From positions 1 to 35,980 of the forward strand of contig CAUJEY010000339.1 in assembly GCA_963169325.1 (NCBI GenBank): a DNA stretch of 35,980 nucleotides, written 5' to 3'. The notes beneath the pieces are model-generated. The model was given only the letters and a program-made list of their open reading frames with translations. It was not told where the DNA came from and did no database searches. Every line of letters starts with the position of its first letter. Position 1 is the first letter of the stretch. Source of the DNA: Bacteroidota bacterium (lineage in GTDB: Bacteria; Bacteroidota; Bacteroidia; Chitinophagales; Saprospiraceae). The position numbers and the translations under genes are program-made. Positions 16,234 to 25,944 of the stretch are shown here, piece after piece.

Positions 16234-18756
16234 ATGATCTCTACCCAACGCATCTATCGAATTGCTGTCCTGTTCTTCCTGCTTTTTTCTTTCACCCATA
16301 TTTTTGCCCAACTTTCCGGAACCGTACTCGATGAAAACGGAGAACCGTTGCCGTACGCCTCCGTGTATGCGCGCAACAGCACCAATGGTACAGTAGCCAA
16401 TACCTCGGGCGAATTCAAACTCAACCTGGAAAACGGCGCCCACGACATTGTTTTTCAATACATCGGCTACAAACAAAAAATTGAAAAAGTAACGATTGCC
16501 GGCAAACCGGTGCGGGTGACCGTCCGCCTCGAACCCAGCGACCTGGAACTCGGCGAAGTGGTGATCACGACCAAAGACCCCGCCGATGCCATCATGCGCA
16601 AAGCCATTGAAAAACGGAAATATTACAAATCCCGCACGGCGGCGTACAGCTGCGATGCCTACATCAAAGGGTTTTACAAATTGGCCGGCGCGCCAAAAAA
16701 AATTTTTGGGCAGGATATCGGCGACATGGACGGCATGCTCGATTCTACCGGTTCCGGCGTGCTTTATTTGTCGGAATCGGTATCCAAACTGCATGTTCAG
16801 GCCAATCCGTTGCGGCATAAAGAGGTGATGATTTCCAGCAAAGTGAGCGGCAGCCCGAACGGATTCAGCCTCAATCGCGCTACCCTGACCGATTTCAGCC
16901 TGTACGACGAGCGCATCAACGTGGAGCGCGATATCCTGTCACCCCTGGCCGACAATGCTTTTTCCTATTATCGTTTCCGGCTGTTGGGCCGGTACAAAGA
17001 CGAGAACGGCTACGACGTGTACAAAATTGAAGTGACGCCCAAACGCGACGAAGACCCCGCTTTTCACGGCCACATATATATCGTGGACGAGTGGTGGAAC
17101 CTCGCCGGCGCCGACCTCAAACTGACCGGCAAGGCCATTCAGCAGCCCGTGCTCGACACGATGTACATCAAACAGGAGTTCGTGCCGGTGAACAAACCCG
17201 ACGAGTGGCTCCTGCTGTCGCAAATCACCGGTTTTAAGTTTAATGTGATTGGTTTCAAAATTGAAGGATTTTTCAACAGCATCTTTTCCAACTACAACCT
17301 TTCTCCACAATTCGGACCCGATTTTTTCAACCGGGAAACCTTCCGAATCGAAGAAACGGCCCTCGAGAAGGATACCGCTTACTGGTCCGCCGTTCGGCCC
17401 ATCCCGCTGACAGAAGAGGAATCCCGCGACTACGTCAAAAAGGACAGCGTGTACCAGGTCACGCATTCGCCGGAACATTTAGACAGCATGGATCGAAAAC
17501 ACAACCGGTTCAAATTCAACAATATCTGGTCCGGCTACAGTTGGCGGAACACCCAAAAACGGTTGGAAATTGAATATCCCGCCCTGCTCAACGGAATACA
17601 ATTCAACACCGTTCAGGGTTGGCTGATCGATTTCCGGCCCTCATTCAGTCGCGACGACGACAAACGCCGTACCCGGCGCTGGGAGGCGGAAGGCATTTTA
17701 AACTACGGGTTTTCCGAACAAAAGCTACGCGGCGGGCTGCGTGTCGAGCGGCTTTTTGAAAGCATTTATTATACGCAGGCTGAAATTTCGGGCGGCATCA
17801 CCACCGAACAATTCGACTCACGGAAACAAATCGGCGAAATCACCAACTTTCTCTACTCCTATTGGAGCAAAAAAAACTACCTGAAATTGTATGAAAAAAC
17901 CTTTGCGCGCGGTTCATTCAGCCGCAACATAACCAACGGATGGCGCTTGCAGCTATCGGCCGAATACGCCGACCGGCGCGCCTTGGTAAACCACAGTAAT
18001 TCCAGTTTTTACAAAGGCGAACGGGAATACAGCCCGAATACACCGTTACCGGTGCCGGTTACCGAACCTGAAACACCGTTTTTTACCCGGAACAAAGCTT
18101 TCCTGCTCGAAGCAGGCGCGCGGGTTCGATTCGGTGAAACGTACAGCACTTATCCCGGCAGGCGGGTCAGCGAGGGCACCCGCTGGCCGGAACTGCTGCT
18201 GAACTACCGCAAAGCAATCCCCAATATAGGCGGCAGCGTTGCCGATTTTGACCTGTTACAGGCCCGGCTGCAACAAAATGACCTGAGTGCCGGACTTTTT
18301 GGTTACTTAGAGTGGAACCTCGGCGGCGGCGTGTTCCTGCGCAACGAGCACGTAGAATTTATGGATTACTACCACCCGCGCGGCAATCAAACCATTCTCG
18401 GCAAACCGGATGATTATGTGCGCGGCTTCTTTTTATTGCCTTATTACGAATTCAGTACGGCTGATGCTTACGCCGAAGCCCACCTGCGCCACCACTTCAA
18501 CGGCTGGATATTCGACAAAATACCCCTGCTGCGCAAACTAAACTGGAAAGAAACCCTCGGTTTCAGCGTTTATTATGCCGAACAGTACGCCTGGAAAGCG
18601 CAGCGTTCCGGTACTACCCTGCCCTACTGGGAAGTTAGTTTCGGGTTTGAAAATATCGGCATAAAATTCCTGCGCCCCTTGCACGTAAACGTGTCCGCGG
18701 GCTTTTATGGTAGCGAACATTACCGTACCGGGGTGGTGCTGGGGTTGGATATGTGA
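16234..18756 (+). CDS. DUF5686 / carboxypeptidase-regulatory-like outer-membrane protein
   Basis: 840 residues. A signal peptide (MISTQRIYRIAVLFFLLFSFTHIFA) is followed by a CarboxypepD_reg-like beta-sandwich (about 26-110: LSGTVLDENGEPLPYASVYA, GEFKLNL, FQYIGYK). The same domain is found at the start of SusC/TonB-dependent proteins. DUF5686 follows from about residue 115 (DPADAIMRKAIEKRKYYKS, SCDAYIKGFYKL), and no TonB plug is present. The C-terminal half has alternating, aromatic-rich strands typical of an outer-membrane beta-barrel and ends HYRTGVVLGLDM. The family is widespread in Bacteroidota without a proven function; a role in outer-membrane transport or assembly is inference. The gene starts 28 bases after a promoter element and is divergent from tilS. 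Confidence 0.85.
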   Translation: MISTQRIYRIAVLFFLLFSFTHIFAQLSGTVLDENGEPLPYASVYARNSTNGTVANTSGEFKLNLENGAHDIVFQYIGYKQKIEKVTIAGKPVRVTVRLEPSDLELGEVVITTKDPADAIMRKAIEKRKYYKSRTAAYSCDAYIKGFYKLAGAPKKIFGQDIGDMDGMLDSTGSGVLYLSESVSKLHVQANPLRHKEVMISSKVSGSPNGFSLNRATLTDFSLYDERINVERDILSPLADNAFSYYRFRLLGRYKDENGYDVYKIEVTPKRDEDPAFHGHIYIVDEWWNLAGADLKLTGKAIQQPVLDTMYIKQEFVPVNKPDEWLLLSQITGFKFNVIGFKIEGFFNSIFSNYNLSPQFGPDFFNRETFRIEETALEKDTAYWSAVRPIPLTEEESRDYVKKDSVYQVTHSPEHLDSMDRKHNRFKFNNIWSGYSWRNTQKRLEIEYPALLNGIQFNTVQGWLIDFRPSFSRDDDKRRTRRWEAEGILNYGFSEQKLRGGLRVERLFESIYYTQAEISGGITTEQFDSRKQIGEITNFLYSYWSKKNYLKLYEKTFARGSFSRNITNGWRLQLSAEYADRRALVNHSNSSFYKGEREYSPNTPLPVPVTEPETPFFTRNKAFLLEAGARVRFGETYSTYPGRRVSEGTRWPELLLNYRKAIPNIGGSVADFDLLQARLQQNDLSAGLFGYLEWNLGGGVFLRNEHVEFMDYYHPRGNQTILGKPDDYVRGFFLLPYYEFSTADAYAEAHLRHHFNGWIFDKIPLLRKLNWKETLGFSVYYAEQYAWKAQRSGTTLPYWEVSFGFENIGIKFLRPLHVNVSAGFYGSEHYRTGVVLGLDM

Positions 18757-18797
18757 AATGAATGACCTAATTTGAGGACACAAATCATTTCAGGCAT

Positions 18798-18805
18798 TAC
18801 TTTTG
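18798..18805 (+). promoter_or_regulatory. -7 promoter element of the three-gene surface module
   Basis: TACTTTTG fits TAnnTTTG exactly. TTTG at 18771-18774 could serve as -33 but with a long 23-bp spacer. The predicted transcript start is about 18812, upstream of both candidate start codons of the next gene. Confidence 0.5.
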
Positions 18806-18834
18806 TCAAGTGTATTCCAAATATCAGTGATTAA

Positions 18835-20313
18835 ATGCTCATAATCGAAATATCCTGGTTTAGGGTTCCCTCATTTTCGGCCCGGACTGATGGAGAGGTG
18901 TTTAAATTTTTATGGCGAACTGCCATGTTCCTCCTTCTGTCGGTCACCGGCTATGCACAACAATTGCTGACTTTTAACGTCGACGGAAAAAATTACAGCG
19001 CTGAAATTTCGTGGGTGGTAAAACACAATAACGTCGAATTCAAGACAAAATCAGCCCATACTTTAGACTTCAGTAAGGCGGGGGCGTTCGACCTGGCGGT
19101 ATTTTTCAACTTTAAAAATGACTCTGTTCCTGCCGGTGGCGACATTGTGTGGGGTTTTCAATTCAGCCAAAACGGCAGTTTGATCAACCCGCCCGGGGGC
19201 GAAAAACGGTCGAGAAGCAAGAGCCAGTTCCAACGTTTCAATATTTCCGGGGTTGGCAGCAGCGGGCTAACCATTACGCCGACGGTTTGGCAGAAATCCG
19301 GCGCCGGGCGTTTTGATGTCATCCGACAAGGCGGTACGTTTGCGCTTAATTTCAACTTTACTGATGGCAACCCCACTCCTGCCGTGTCGGAAACCGCCGG
19401 GCCCGCCGGAACGCCTGATGCCGGTAGCCAACCGGCCAAACCGACAAATATCAACCGGCCTGTGTCGCCGGTTGCCGGAACACCTCCACCCTCAAAAGCG
19501 GAAACCGACTACGCAGCGGCAAAAAATGTGACCGATACGATCCAGCGAACCCGGGCTTTGATCGATTTTGTGGATAAATATTCCACCACCCAGCCCAAAT
19601 CGGAACTGGTAGCCAAAGCGGTAAAAGATATTCCACTCGGCGTCAGCGTACCCAGCATCGGGCGCGAAGGCACCTACACCTATACGCTCGATTATCCCGT
19701 TAACTTGTACATCGATTCCGCCAAAGTAAAAGGATGGCGCTGGGATTTGTCGCAAATTCCATCCGGCAAATATCAACTTGTGCTGACCGATTTGAAAGAT
19801 TCCGTACACGCCTTCCCCCTGGTAGACCGCGGAAAAAATGCCCCCTTCAATTTGCCCAAAGACCTCAGTCCGTTTGACAAGATCAAAGTGGAATTAGTTG
19901 GAGAAAGCAGCGATTCTTTCCGGCTGCGGGTAGCCGGCGGATCACCGCCGTTTATCGTTTTTCTCTCGAAAAACGGCTTTCCGGTAGAACGGTACATCAT
20001 TGAAAGAACCAATACGATCCAAACCTTCAGCAAAGACGATTGTGAACGTTGCGAAACCGGTATTTACGCCCTGGAAGTGTACACCAACGACTTTAGTACC
20101 TTGTTATTTCGACTTGAAAAAGCAATCAATATCCGGAAAATTAACTATTTGCTGGTGCTATTGTTCTGTATCGTTGGAATCCCGGTTGCTTATTTCGTTA
20201 TTAAATTTATCCGCCGGTTCTGGCAATGGTTAGTGTATCAAAAAACACTGCGGGATATACATGTTTGGGAAGCAAGAGAGATACGGGAAGCGGAAAGAAG
20301 AAAGAAAAAATGA
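18835..20313 (+). CDS. Single-pass membrane protein of unknown function, first gene of a T9SS-linked module
   Basis: 492 residues from ATG 18835. A GTG at 18898 preceded by GGAGA would give 471 residues with a classic signal peptide (FKFLWRTAMFLLLSVTGYAQ), and may be the real start. The exported region has a beta-rich domain (about 40-180), a Pro/Thr/Ala linker (PTPAVSETAGPAGTPDAGSQP), a short helix, then a second beta-rich region (about 270-430) containing the pair DDCERCETG. One membrane helix lies at about 445-465 (YLLVLLFCIVGIPVAYFVI), followed by a short, strongly charged cytoplasmic tail ending RREAERRKKK-like. I do not recognise the family. It is followed after 30 bp by the adhesin-like gene and then by a PorP/SprF gene, so a role in export or anchoring of the adhesin is plausible (inference). 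Confidence 0.7.
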   Translation: MLIIEISWFRVPSFSARTDGEVFKFLWRTAMFLLLSVTGYAQQLLTFNVDGKNYSAEISWVVKHNNVEFKTKSAHTLDFSKAGAFDLAVFFNFKNDSVPAGGDIVWGFQFSQNGSLINPPGGEKRSRSKSQFQRFNISGVGSSGLTITPTVWQKSGAGRFDVIRQGGTFALNFNFTDGNPTPAVSETAGPAGTPDAGSQPAKPTNINRPVSPVAGTPPPSKAETDYAAAKNVTDTIQRTRALIDFVDKYSTTQPKSELVAKAVKDIPLGVSVPSIGREGTYTYTLDYPVNLYIDSAKVKGWRWDLSQIPSGKYQLVLTDLKDSVHAFPLVDRGKNAPFNLPKDLSPFDKIKVELVGESSDSFRLRVAGGSPPFIVFLSKNGFPVERYIIERTNTIQTFSKDDCERCETGIYALEVYTNDFSTLLFRLEKAINIRKINYLLVLLFCIVGIPVAYFVIKFIRRFWQWLVYQKTLRDIHVWEAREIREAERRKKK

Positions 20314-20343
20314 TTGACTCATATTTTTTAAAAAACGACCAGC

Positions 20344-22365
20344 GTGAATACAGGTAAAAACAGTCTGATAAACCGGTTATTGGCAGGAGTGGTTTACCTA
20401 TTCCTTTGTACCAGTCTGTACGGACAGGATTGTTTCAGTATCAAAACTGCGCAATCAAAAATTATTGTCAGCCCCGGCGGCAATATTGATTTTCCAAATA
20501 ATGGAGAAACGATAAATCTGGCCTGTACAAAATCAGTCAATAATTTTTCTATTATCGTGGATTTCCACTTTAATATGGAGTCGTACTTTGAAAATACAGT
20601 GCAGATGATTGCTACACTGATGCACAAAGGATCTATCTATATTATGGTGTACAACAAGGCGGATAACTCTTTTAAATTACTGAACGACCTGCCCAATCTC
20701 GGCGAAGGCAATTTTCTGTTCACCGTCACGGCCACCAATTGTGCTACAGGCGGCAGCCCCTGCAATAATTGCACGATCTCGCATAGTTTTGATATCGAAT
20801 ATATCCAGGATACCAGCTTTGCCGTATCGATTACCACAAACCCTACTCCGCCCATTCTGGATTGTTTCCCAAACAGCAGCATAACACTAACCGGCACGCC
20901 GCCGCCGAACAATAGTTTTAAAACACAATGGGCGCGATTGGTTAACAATGAATTCGTCATAATAATCGGGGCAACCAATAATACATTTACAGTCACCCAG
21001 GCCGCAACATATCAATACACCCTGACAGGCCCCGGTGGATGCATAGCATCGAGTATTATCACCGTGAGTCCGCCGCAATTGCCTAAAGTGGCCGTAATAC
21101 CGGATACGCAAAAATTAAACTCCTGTACACAAGAAATAAAAGGTATCGATATCGGCAACTTCGGAGGCAACCCGGCCAATATTGAATACGCCTGGACGGC
21201 CTCGAACAATGGCGTGATCAATAGCGGTGCTAATACACCTAATCCGGTGGTCGGCGCGCCGGGGACCTACACAGTCGTCGTCAGCCGGAAAGATAACGGT
21301 TGCACCGCTACGGCTGCAGCTACCGTTGTACTGGGTGATATTCAGATCGTTAGCATCGACGTTTCGAAAACACCGGACAACGGGCAATTGGATTGCCGGT
21401 TCTCTTCCATCCTGTTAAAAGCGACGGCAAACCTCTCTTCCGATCCTTCCGGTTTTACCTACCTCTGGTCGACAGGAGCAACCAGCCCTGAAATCAATGT
21501 GGATTTGCCCGGCGTGTACAGTGTCACGGCAACGGCAGCGCTGAATGGCTGCCAGGGCACCCGTGCCACGACGATTACCAAAGATGTGACCAAACCCATC
21601 TTATCCATTCAATCCATCCGCGACACTGTTTGTGCCGGCGAGAGTGTAAACCTCATCGCCACTGCCCAGGAATCCGGGCTATACAAATGGGACGACAACA
21701 CCGCGGGCAACGTGTACAACGCAACGCCGGCTACGGACGGCGATAATTGGTACACGGTAACTGTGACTGCTACGGACAACGGTTGCACCAATTCGGCGTC
21801 GAAAGCAATCGTCCGGATACCCATACCGGAGGTACTTTGTGCTGACTTAACCCTCACGGTCGAAAATGGCGGTCGCCTCAGTCTGGATTGCCATGCCGGC
21901 GCCGACGAAATGATCTGGATCACCACAACGGCAAATGTCCGGGATATGCCGCCGCTGGGGGGAGGCCCCGTTCAGGATCAACTTTTTAGTCTGATTGAAG
22001 GGCGAACACCGGGCACGGTTTTGTATTATTTCTACGCAAAAAACCAGGGTTGTACCAGCGACCGGGCGGAAGTACTGGTAGAGGTGCTTCCCAAATCGAC
22101 GGACGGTATTTTTATCCCCGAACTAATCACCCCCAACGGCGATGGCCTGAACGATATCTGGGGCATCGTCTTGACCGACGATATCCAAAACCCGGAGGCG
22201 TATCAACTGACCTTGTTCTCCCGCAATGGCGCTAAAGTGTACAGCAGTACTTTGGCGACGCCCTTTAACGCCTATGACTATCCCGATGGCGTCTATTATT
22301 ACGTCATAACCAAGCCGAACGGCGGCGATATTAACGGAGCCGTTACCATATTAAGACGGCAATAA
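20344..22365 (+). CDS. Secreted adhesin-like protein with Ig/PKD-like repeats and kind-B (CHU_C) sorting domain
   Basis: 673 residues from a GTG start; no ATG gives the complete signal peptide (NRLLAGVVYLFLCTSLYGQ). From about residue 160 the protein is a chain of Ig/PKD-like beta-sandwich domains, each with paired cysteines and phrases such as GTYTVVVSRKDNGCTATAAA, YLWSTGATSPEINVDLPGVY and WYTVTVTATDNGCTNSAS. The final 85 residues form the gliding-motility-associated C-terminal domain: ELITPNGDGLNDIW, YQLTLFSRNGAKVYSS, YPDGVYYYVI. Kind-B domains of this sort carry surface adhesins such as SprB through the T9SS and generally need a dedicated SprF-like partner. Here such a partner is coded 46 bp downstream. 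Substrate or ligand is unknown. Confidence 0.88.
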   Translation: MNTGKNSLINRLLAGVVYLFLCTSLYGQDCFSIKTAQSKIIVSPGGNIDFPNNGETINLACTKSVNNFSIIVDFHFNMESYFENTVQMIATLMHKGSIYIMVYNKADNSFKLLNDLPNLGEGNFLFTVTATNCATGGSPCNNCTISHSFDIEYIQDTSFAVSITTNPTPPILDCFPNSSITLTGTPPPNNSFKTQWARLVNNEFVIIIGATNNTFTVTQAATYQYTLTGPGGCIASSIITVSPPQLPKVAVIPDTQKLNSCTQEIKGIDIGNFGGNPANIEYAWTASNNGVINSGANTPNPVVGAPGTYTVVVSRKDNGCTATAAATVVLGDIQIVSIDVSKTPDNGQLDCRFSSILLKATANLSSDPSGFTYLWSTGATSPEINVDLPGVYSVTATAALNGCQGTRATTITKDVTKPILSIQSIRDTVCAGESVNLIATAQESGLYKWDDNTAGNVYNATPATDGDNWYTVTVTATDNGCTNSASKAIVRIPIPEVLCADLTLTVENGGRLSLDCHAGADEMIWITTTANVRDMPPLGGGPVQDQLFSLIEGRTPGTVLYYFYAKNQGCTSDRAEVLVEVLPKSTDGIFIPELITPNGDGLNDIWGIVLTDDIQNPEAYQLTLFSRNGAKVYSSTLATPFNAYDYPDGVYYYVITKPNGGDINGAVTILRRQ

Positions 22366-22411
22366 AATGACGCTTCATAACTGTTCTATCCTGTCCATAA
22401 AATAATCCGGC

Positions 22412-24361
22412 ATGCGCATATATACCCTTCTACCGATATTGATCGGCCTTATAGCAACGGCAACCCTTTTGCCGGCGCAACAAACGCCGTTTCTGAACCA
22501 TTACACCTGGAATCCGCGCCTGTTTAACCCGGCCGGCCAGGGCGCCGCCGACGGCGGTGAAATCGCATTGGTCTACCGCAACCAGTTTCAGCAATTAGAC
22601 GCTTCCGTGCGTCCCAGCAGCTATTTATTGCATGCAGACGCCTCTTCTTTTCTGAATGAACGGATCGGACTGGCGGTACAATTGCTTGGCGATAAAGCCC
22701 ACGTGCTTAACCGGTTTCAATTAAGCGGTTTTTTTGCCTACCATCTGGTTCAAAACAATCAGATTCGCCTGTCTTTGGGCGCAGCGGTCGGATATCTGAA
22801 TCAAAATTTCGACTTCAACGGCGTACGCATCAGCGATATGCAGGATTTAAACCTGCTGGACAATCGGGTGAATGCCGCGCGCTTCGACGGCGGCCCCGGA
22901 CTGACCTTTGAGTACCGGCTTCCGGCCGGCTCCTTTTTTGCCCTCGATGCAGCGGCCACACAGTTATTCAGCAGCGACATTTCAATCCGGGAATCTACCG
23001 GCAGCACGACAGACGAGATCGTCTATGATATGATCCCGCACTTGTTGGTCAATAGCCGGTTCCGGATACAGGCAACCGGCTTTGCCATAGAGCCCAATGT
23101 GGCGTTTCGCGCGCTCTCCGGCCCGCGTCCGCTCAAAGCAGGCGTTTTTGATTTTAACCTGAATGCCTATTTTTTAAAAGACAACCGGCTCATGGTTGGC
23201 GCCGGCATGCGCAGCAACGGCGGCGGCGTTCACCTGCAAGTCGGCGTAGCGCCCGCCAGAAACACCCGCATCAATTTTGCCGCGGAAATGCACCCCTCGT
23301 TGGGCACGACCTTCGAAATCGGCGCGGGCTATACCCTCGACCGGCGCCGGCCCAAGGCGGACTTGCTGGAAGACCCCTACCGGGAAGCAAAAGAAATCGC
23401 CAGCATACTCGATGTCCGGGTTTCTTCCCTGCGCACACAACAGGATGCGATCGGAAACGCTATCGGGAGTAGCGCCGCGGCACGAGACCTCCGCCAACGG
23501 GCCACGGCTGCCGACCAGTGCGCCGCCCTGCTGACCCAAACCGAACGGGAAATCAATAACCTGCGCTCTTCCGCCAATATGCTGGAAGCCAAACGCCTCG
23601 AAGCGGAAAAAATCGTCCGGAATGCGGAGATTCAGGCGGAGGATATTTCCGATGAAACCCGAAGCAACCTGGCCGCTATGGGTGAATGGAGCCGCCAGGC
23701 CGTCGATAATTTAAACAACCTGAACGCCCGCCAACGCGACCTGGCTCAACAATGCACCGCCCTGCGGCCGGAGATCAGCGAATTTGCCTGCATCCGAAGC
23801 GGCGATGCCGCCTGTGTGCAGGAATTGTTCAGTACCCGTCTGCAAAGCCAATCCGGCAACCCCACCGACTTGTTCCCCCTACAAACCAGCGCCAACCCCG
23901 GCCAGGCTACGTTGACCTATCGCTTTCCCGATGATGAAGAAGCGTACGCTTTGACGCCCGAAATACGCAATCTCGCCACCAACCTGAGCAGCCAGATCGC
24001 TGATTTGAAAAAACAGGGCATCCAACTTGATGCAGTTGATCTGGTCACCGAACTCCAGGAAGACAAAAGTACGCTGGAGTACAAACCAGGGTTACTCTAT
24101 TCCGCCGATCTGGAAAGCAGCGTGATATCCTATACGCTGATCGACCATAAATCCGGCGAACGCGCCACGCGGCAAGTTGCCCTGGCGGATTATTCCGAAG
24201 TTTCGCTCGAACAAATCGGCGTCCTTAAACTCGCTACGCTCCGGCTATACCTGACCAAACTGGGCATTCCGGCAAATCGAATTTCCCTCACGGTACGGTA
24301 TAATCATGAAGAGAATTTGTACCGGGAGGAAACGCAGATCGTGTTGCGGGTGCGGGGGTAA
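22412..24361 (+). CDS. PorP/SprF family T9SS outer-membrane protein with coiled-coil and OmpA-like C-terminus
   Basis: 649 residues, about twice the size of a plain PorP/SprF protein. A signal peptide (1-22, ending LLPAQ) is followed by the PorP/SprF barrel (about 23-310), opening TPFLNHYTWNPRLFNPAGQG and containing ISDMQDLNLLDNRVNAARFDGGPG. From about 325 to 455 the chain is a charged alpha-helical coiled coil with few strands. The last 100 residues (LKLATLRLYLTKLGIPANRISL, then a charged ending) look like a diverged OmpA-like peptidoglycan-binding fold, without the standard NxxLSxxRA motif. The adjacent kind-B adhesin makes it the probable cognate export or anchoring partner. The C-terminal extension would let the barrel reach the periplasm and cell wall (inference). 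Confidence 0.82.
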   Translation: MRIYTLLPILIGLIATATLLPAQQTPFLNHYTWNPRLFNPAGQGAADGGEIALVYRNQFQQLDASVRPSSYLLHADASSFLNERIGLAVQLLGDKAHVLNRFQLSGFFAYHLVQNNQIRLSLGAAVGYLNQNFDFNGVRISDMQDLNLLDNRVNAARFDGGPGLTFEYRLPAGSFFALDAAATQLFSSDISIRESTGSTTDEIVYDMIPHLLVNSRFRIQATGFAIEPNVAFRALSGPRPLKAGVFDFNLNAYFLKDNRLMVGAGMRSNGGGVHLQVGVAPARNTRINFAAEMHPSLGTTFEIGAGYTLDRRRPKADLLEDPYREAKEIASILDVRVSSLRTQQDAIGNAIGSSAAARDLRQRATAADQCAALLTQTEREINNLRSSANMLEAKRLEAEKIVRNAEIQAEDISDETRSNLAAMGEWSRQAVDNLNNLNARQRDLAQQCTALRPEISEFACIRSGDAACVQELFSTRLQSQSGNPTDLFPLQTSANPGQATLTYRFPDDEEAYALTPEIRNLATNLSSQIADLKKQGIQLDAVDLVTELQEDKSTLEYKPGLLYSADLESSVISYTLIDHKSGERATRQVALADYSEVSLEQIGVLKLATLRLYLTKLGIPANRISLTVRYNHEENLYREETQIVLRVRG

Positions 24362-24371
24362 AGGGCATTTT

Positions 24372-25760
24372 CTACTTCAATATTTTTTCAATCAACCATC
24401 CCTTTTCCGTCAAGGGCGACAAACTATTCGTCCGGTCAATAAATGTTTGCCGGGCACTTTTGTCAAATTCATTTACTGCAAGCAATTGTTTAAACATTTT
24501 ACAAAAATTATTGTAATTTTCTTTATGATAGGCTAATATACCTTTCCTGGAAAGTAATTGCTGGAGATTGTCTATAAGGTTTTGGCAAAGGCCTGTTTCA
24601 TTCTTTTCATAGAACGCCTTTATCTGAATGATACGTATCTGGATGTTCAGGATCAACTCTTTGATATTGCTTTGGTAATACAACTCAATCACTTTTTCAA
24701 AATTTCCGGTTTCAAAGTAGTATTTGGATAAGTTAAAAAAATAATAACCCTCCTGTTCGCCGCCTTGCAGATTTTTTTTATAGGTTTCTATAAACTCCCG
24801 GGCGCCGTCATAATCCTTGCCGCGAAGCGCAATAGTAATGGCATTTGAATAGGTAATCGGGCTTAAATAGCCGTTTTCCAGTAAAATAAGTTTCTGGATT
24901 CCCTGTTCGTATAAATAAAAGGCTTCCTTGTAAAAACCGGCATTGCCATTATTGATCTCCTGAATACAAAAATTCATGGCTAATAAGTAGGCATCTTTTA
25001 TTTCATCCACCGGATAGTTCCGGTCTTTTTCCAGCAGATTGGATTTTAATTGGTAATAAAACACCCGGTCATTGCTCAAGAGCATTTTATACGCATTGTA
25101 ATATACCCCCACCAGCAAGTGTTTTTCGAACAGATGTTGCGTCTCGATATGCTGCAAAAGCGGTTCGAGCAGGCTTGTTTCCGCCTGCACATTGTACAGG
25201 CGTTGAAGATTGAATGCCGTGCAAGCCAGTTTTAATTTTTCGATGATAAAAAACACGTCGAGGCTCATATCCAACCGTTCCAGGTATTCTGTGGCAATAC
25301 GGTTCGTTTTGGTGTGAAAATTATGCCACTCAAAGGCTAAAAAATACCGGTGCAGGTAGGATACGCTGTCGGTAAACACCTGCACCTGCCCGTCGGTCTG
25401 AAGTTTGTTTTGCTCTTTCCGGTACAGGTCTTCCAGTTTTTTCTCCCGCAGGTAACGCGATACCGCCACATCTTCAAAAAGGGTTTCTGGTTGTTTCAGA
25501 AAAATAAATTTCCGCAACAGGGTGTACAATTGTGCCTTCAGGTAACGGATACGCCCGTCGTTGAAGGTTTCTCCGGGGTATAATTGTGTAAAAATGGCGG
25601 CATTATCGGGCGGGTTTTGCAGGTTTTGGCCCACCAAATCGTACAACGCAACAACGTATTGCTCCCGGTTGAACAGGGTAAGACCCAGGAACTGGCGAAA
25701 GGCCTCCCGTTCTTTTTCATCCATTTGGGTGAGTATCGCTAATGCTTTGAAGGTTTTCAT
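24372..25760 (-). CDS. Helical-repeat protein of unknown function
   Basis: 462 residues, with no signal peptide, membrane helix or enzyme motif that I recognise. It is almost wholly alpha-helical and rich in Leu, Tyr, Phe, Glu and Lys. The second half has TPR-like helix pairs (KEAFYLYEQGIQKLILLENG, GYYFFNLSKYYFETGNFEKVIELY). The N-terminus, MKTFKALAILTQMDEKEREAFRQFLG, reads like a short helical interaction domain. I suspect it belongs to a paralogous family in Saprospiria-like genomes coded next to large secreted proteins, but cannot confirm this. It converges with the PorP/SprF gene (10 bp apart) and is divergent from the propeller T9SS cargo gene, with which it shares a 184-bp AT-rich upstream region. 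Confidence 0.7.
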   Translation of the reverse strand: MKTFKALAILTQMDEKEREAFRQFLGLTLFNREQYVVALYDLVGQNLQNPPDNAAIFTQLYPGETFNDGRIRYLKAQLYTLLRKFIFLKQPETLFEDVAVSRYLREKKLEDLYRKEQNKLQTDGQVQVFTDSVSYLHRYFLAFEWHNFHTKTNRIATEYLERLDMSLDVFFIIEKLKLACTAFNLQRLYNVQAETSLLEPLLQHIETQHLFEKHLLVGVYYNAYKMLLSNDRVFYYQLKSNLLEKDRNYPVDEIKDAYLLAMNFCIQEINNGNAGFYKEAFYLYEQGIQKLILLENGYLSPITYSNAITIALRGKDYDGAREFIETYKKNLQGGEQEGYYFFNLSKYYFETGNFEKVIELYYQSNIKELILNIQIRIIQIKAFYEKNETGLCQNLIDNLQQLLSRKGILAYHKENYNNFCKMFKQLLAVNEFDKSARQTFIDRTNSLSPLTEKGWLIEKILK

Positions 25761-25904
25761 CTAACAAAATAAAGAATTAAAAACCGCATTTAGCATAAAT
25801 TTTTGTGCAAAACATACAGTTTTTATTTTTTAGATTGTCGTAAAATTTTTAAAATCATCTAACAAATACCAAAAAATGTATTTTATGCCGACCTGTTGCA
25901 GATG

Positions 25905-25912
25905 CACCTTTG
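25905..25912 (+). promoter_or_regulatory. -7 promoter element for the propeller T9SS cargo gene
   Basis: CACCTTTG, one change from TAnnTTTG and the same 8-mer as the proposed tilS element. The predicted transcript start is near 25919, 26 bases before the ATG at 25945. The 184-bp region upstream is very AT-rich and also serves the divergent gene. Confidence 0.45.
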
Positions 25913-25944
25913 TGATATTAAATCAGTAAACACATTTTCCGACC

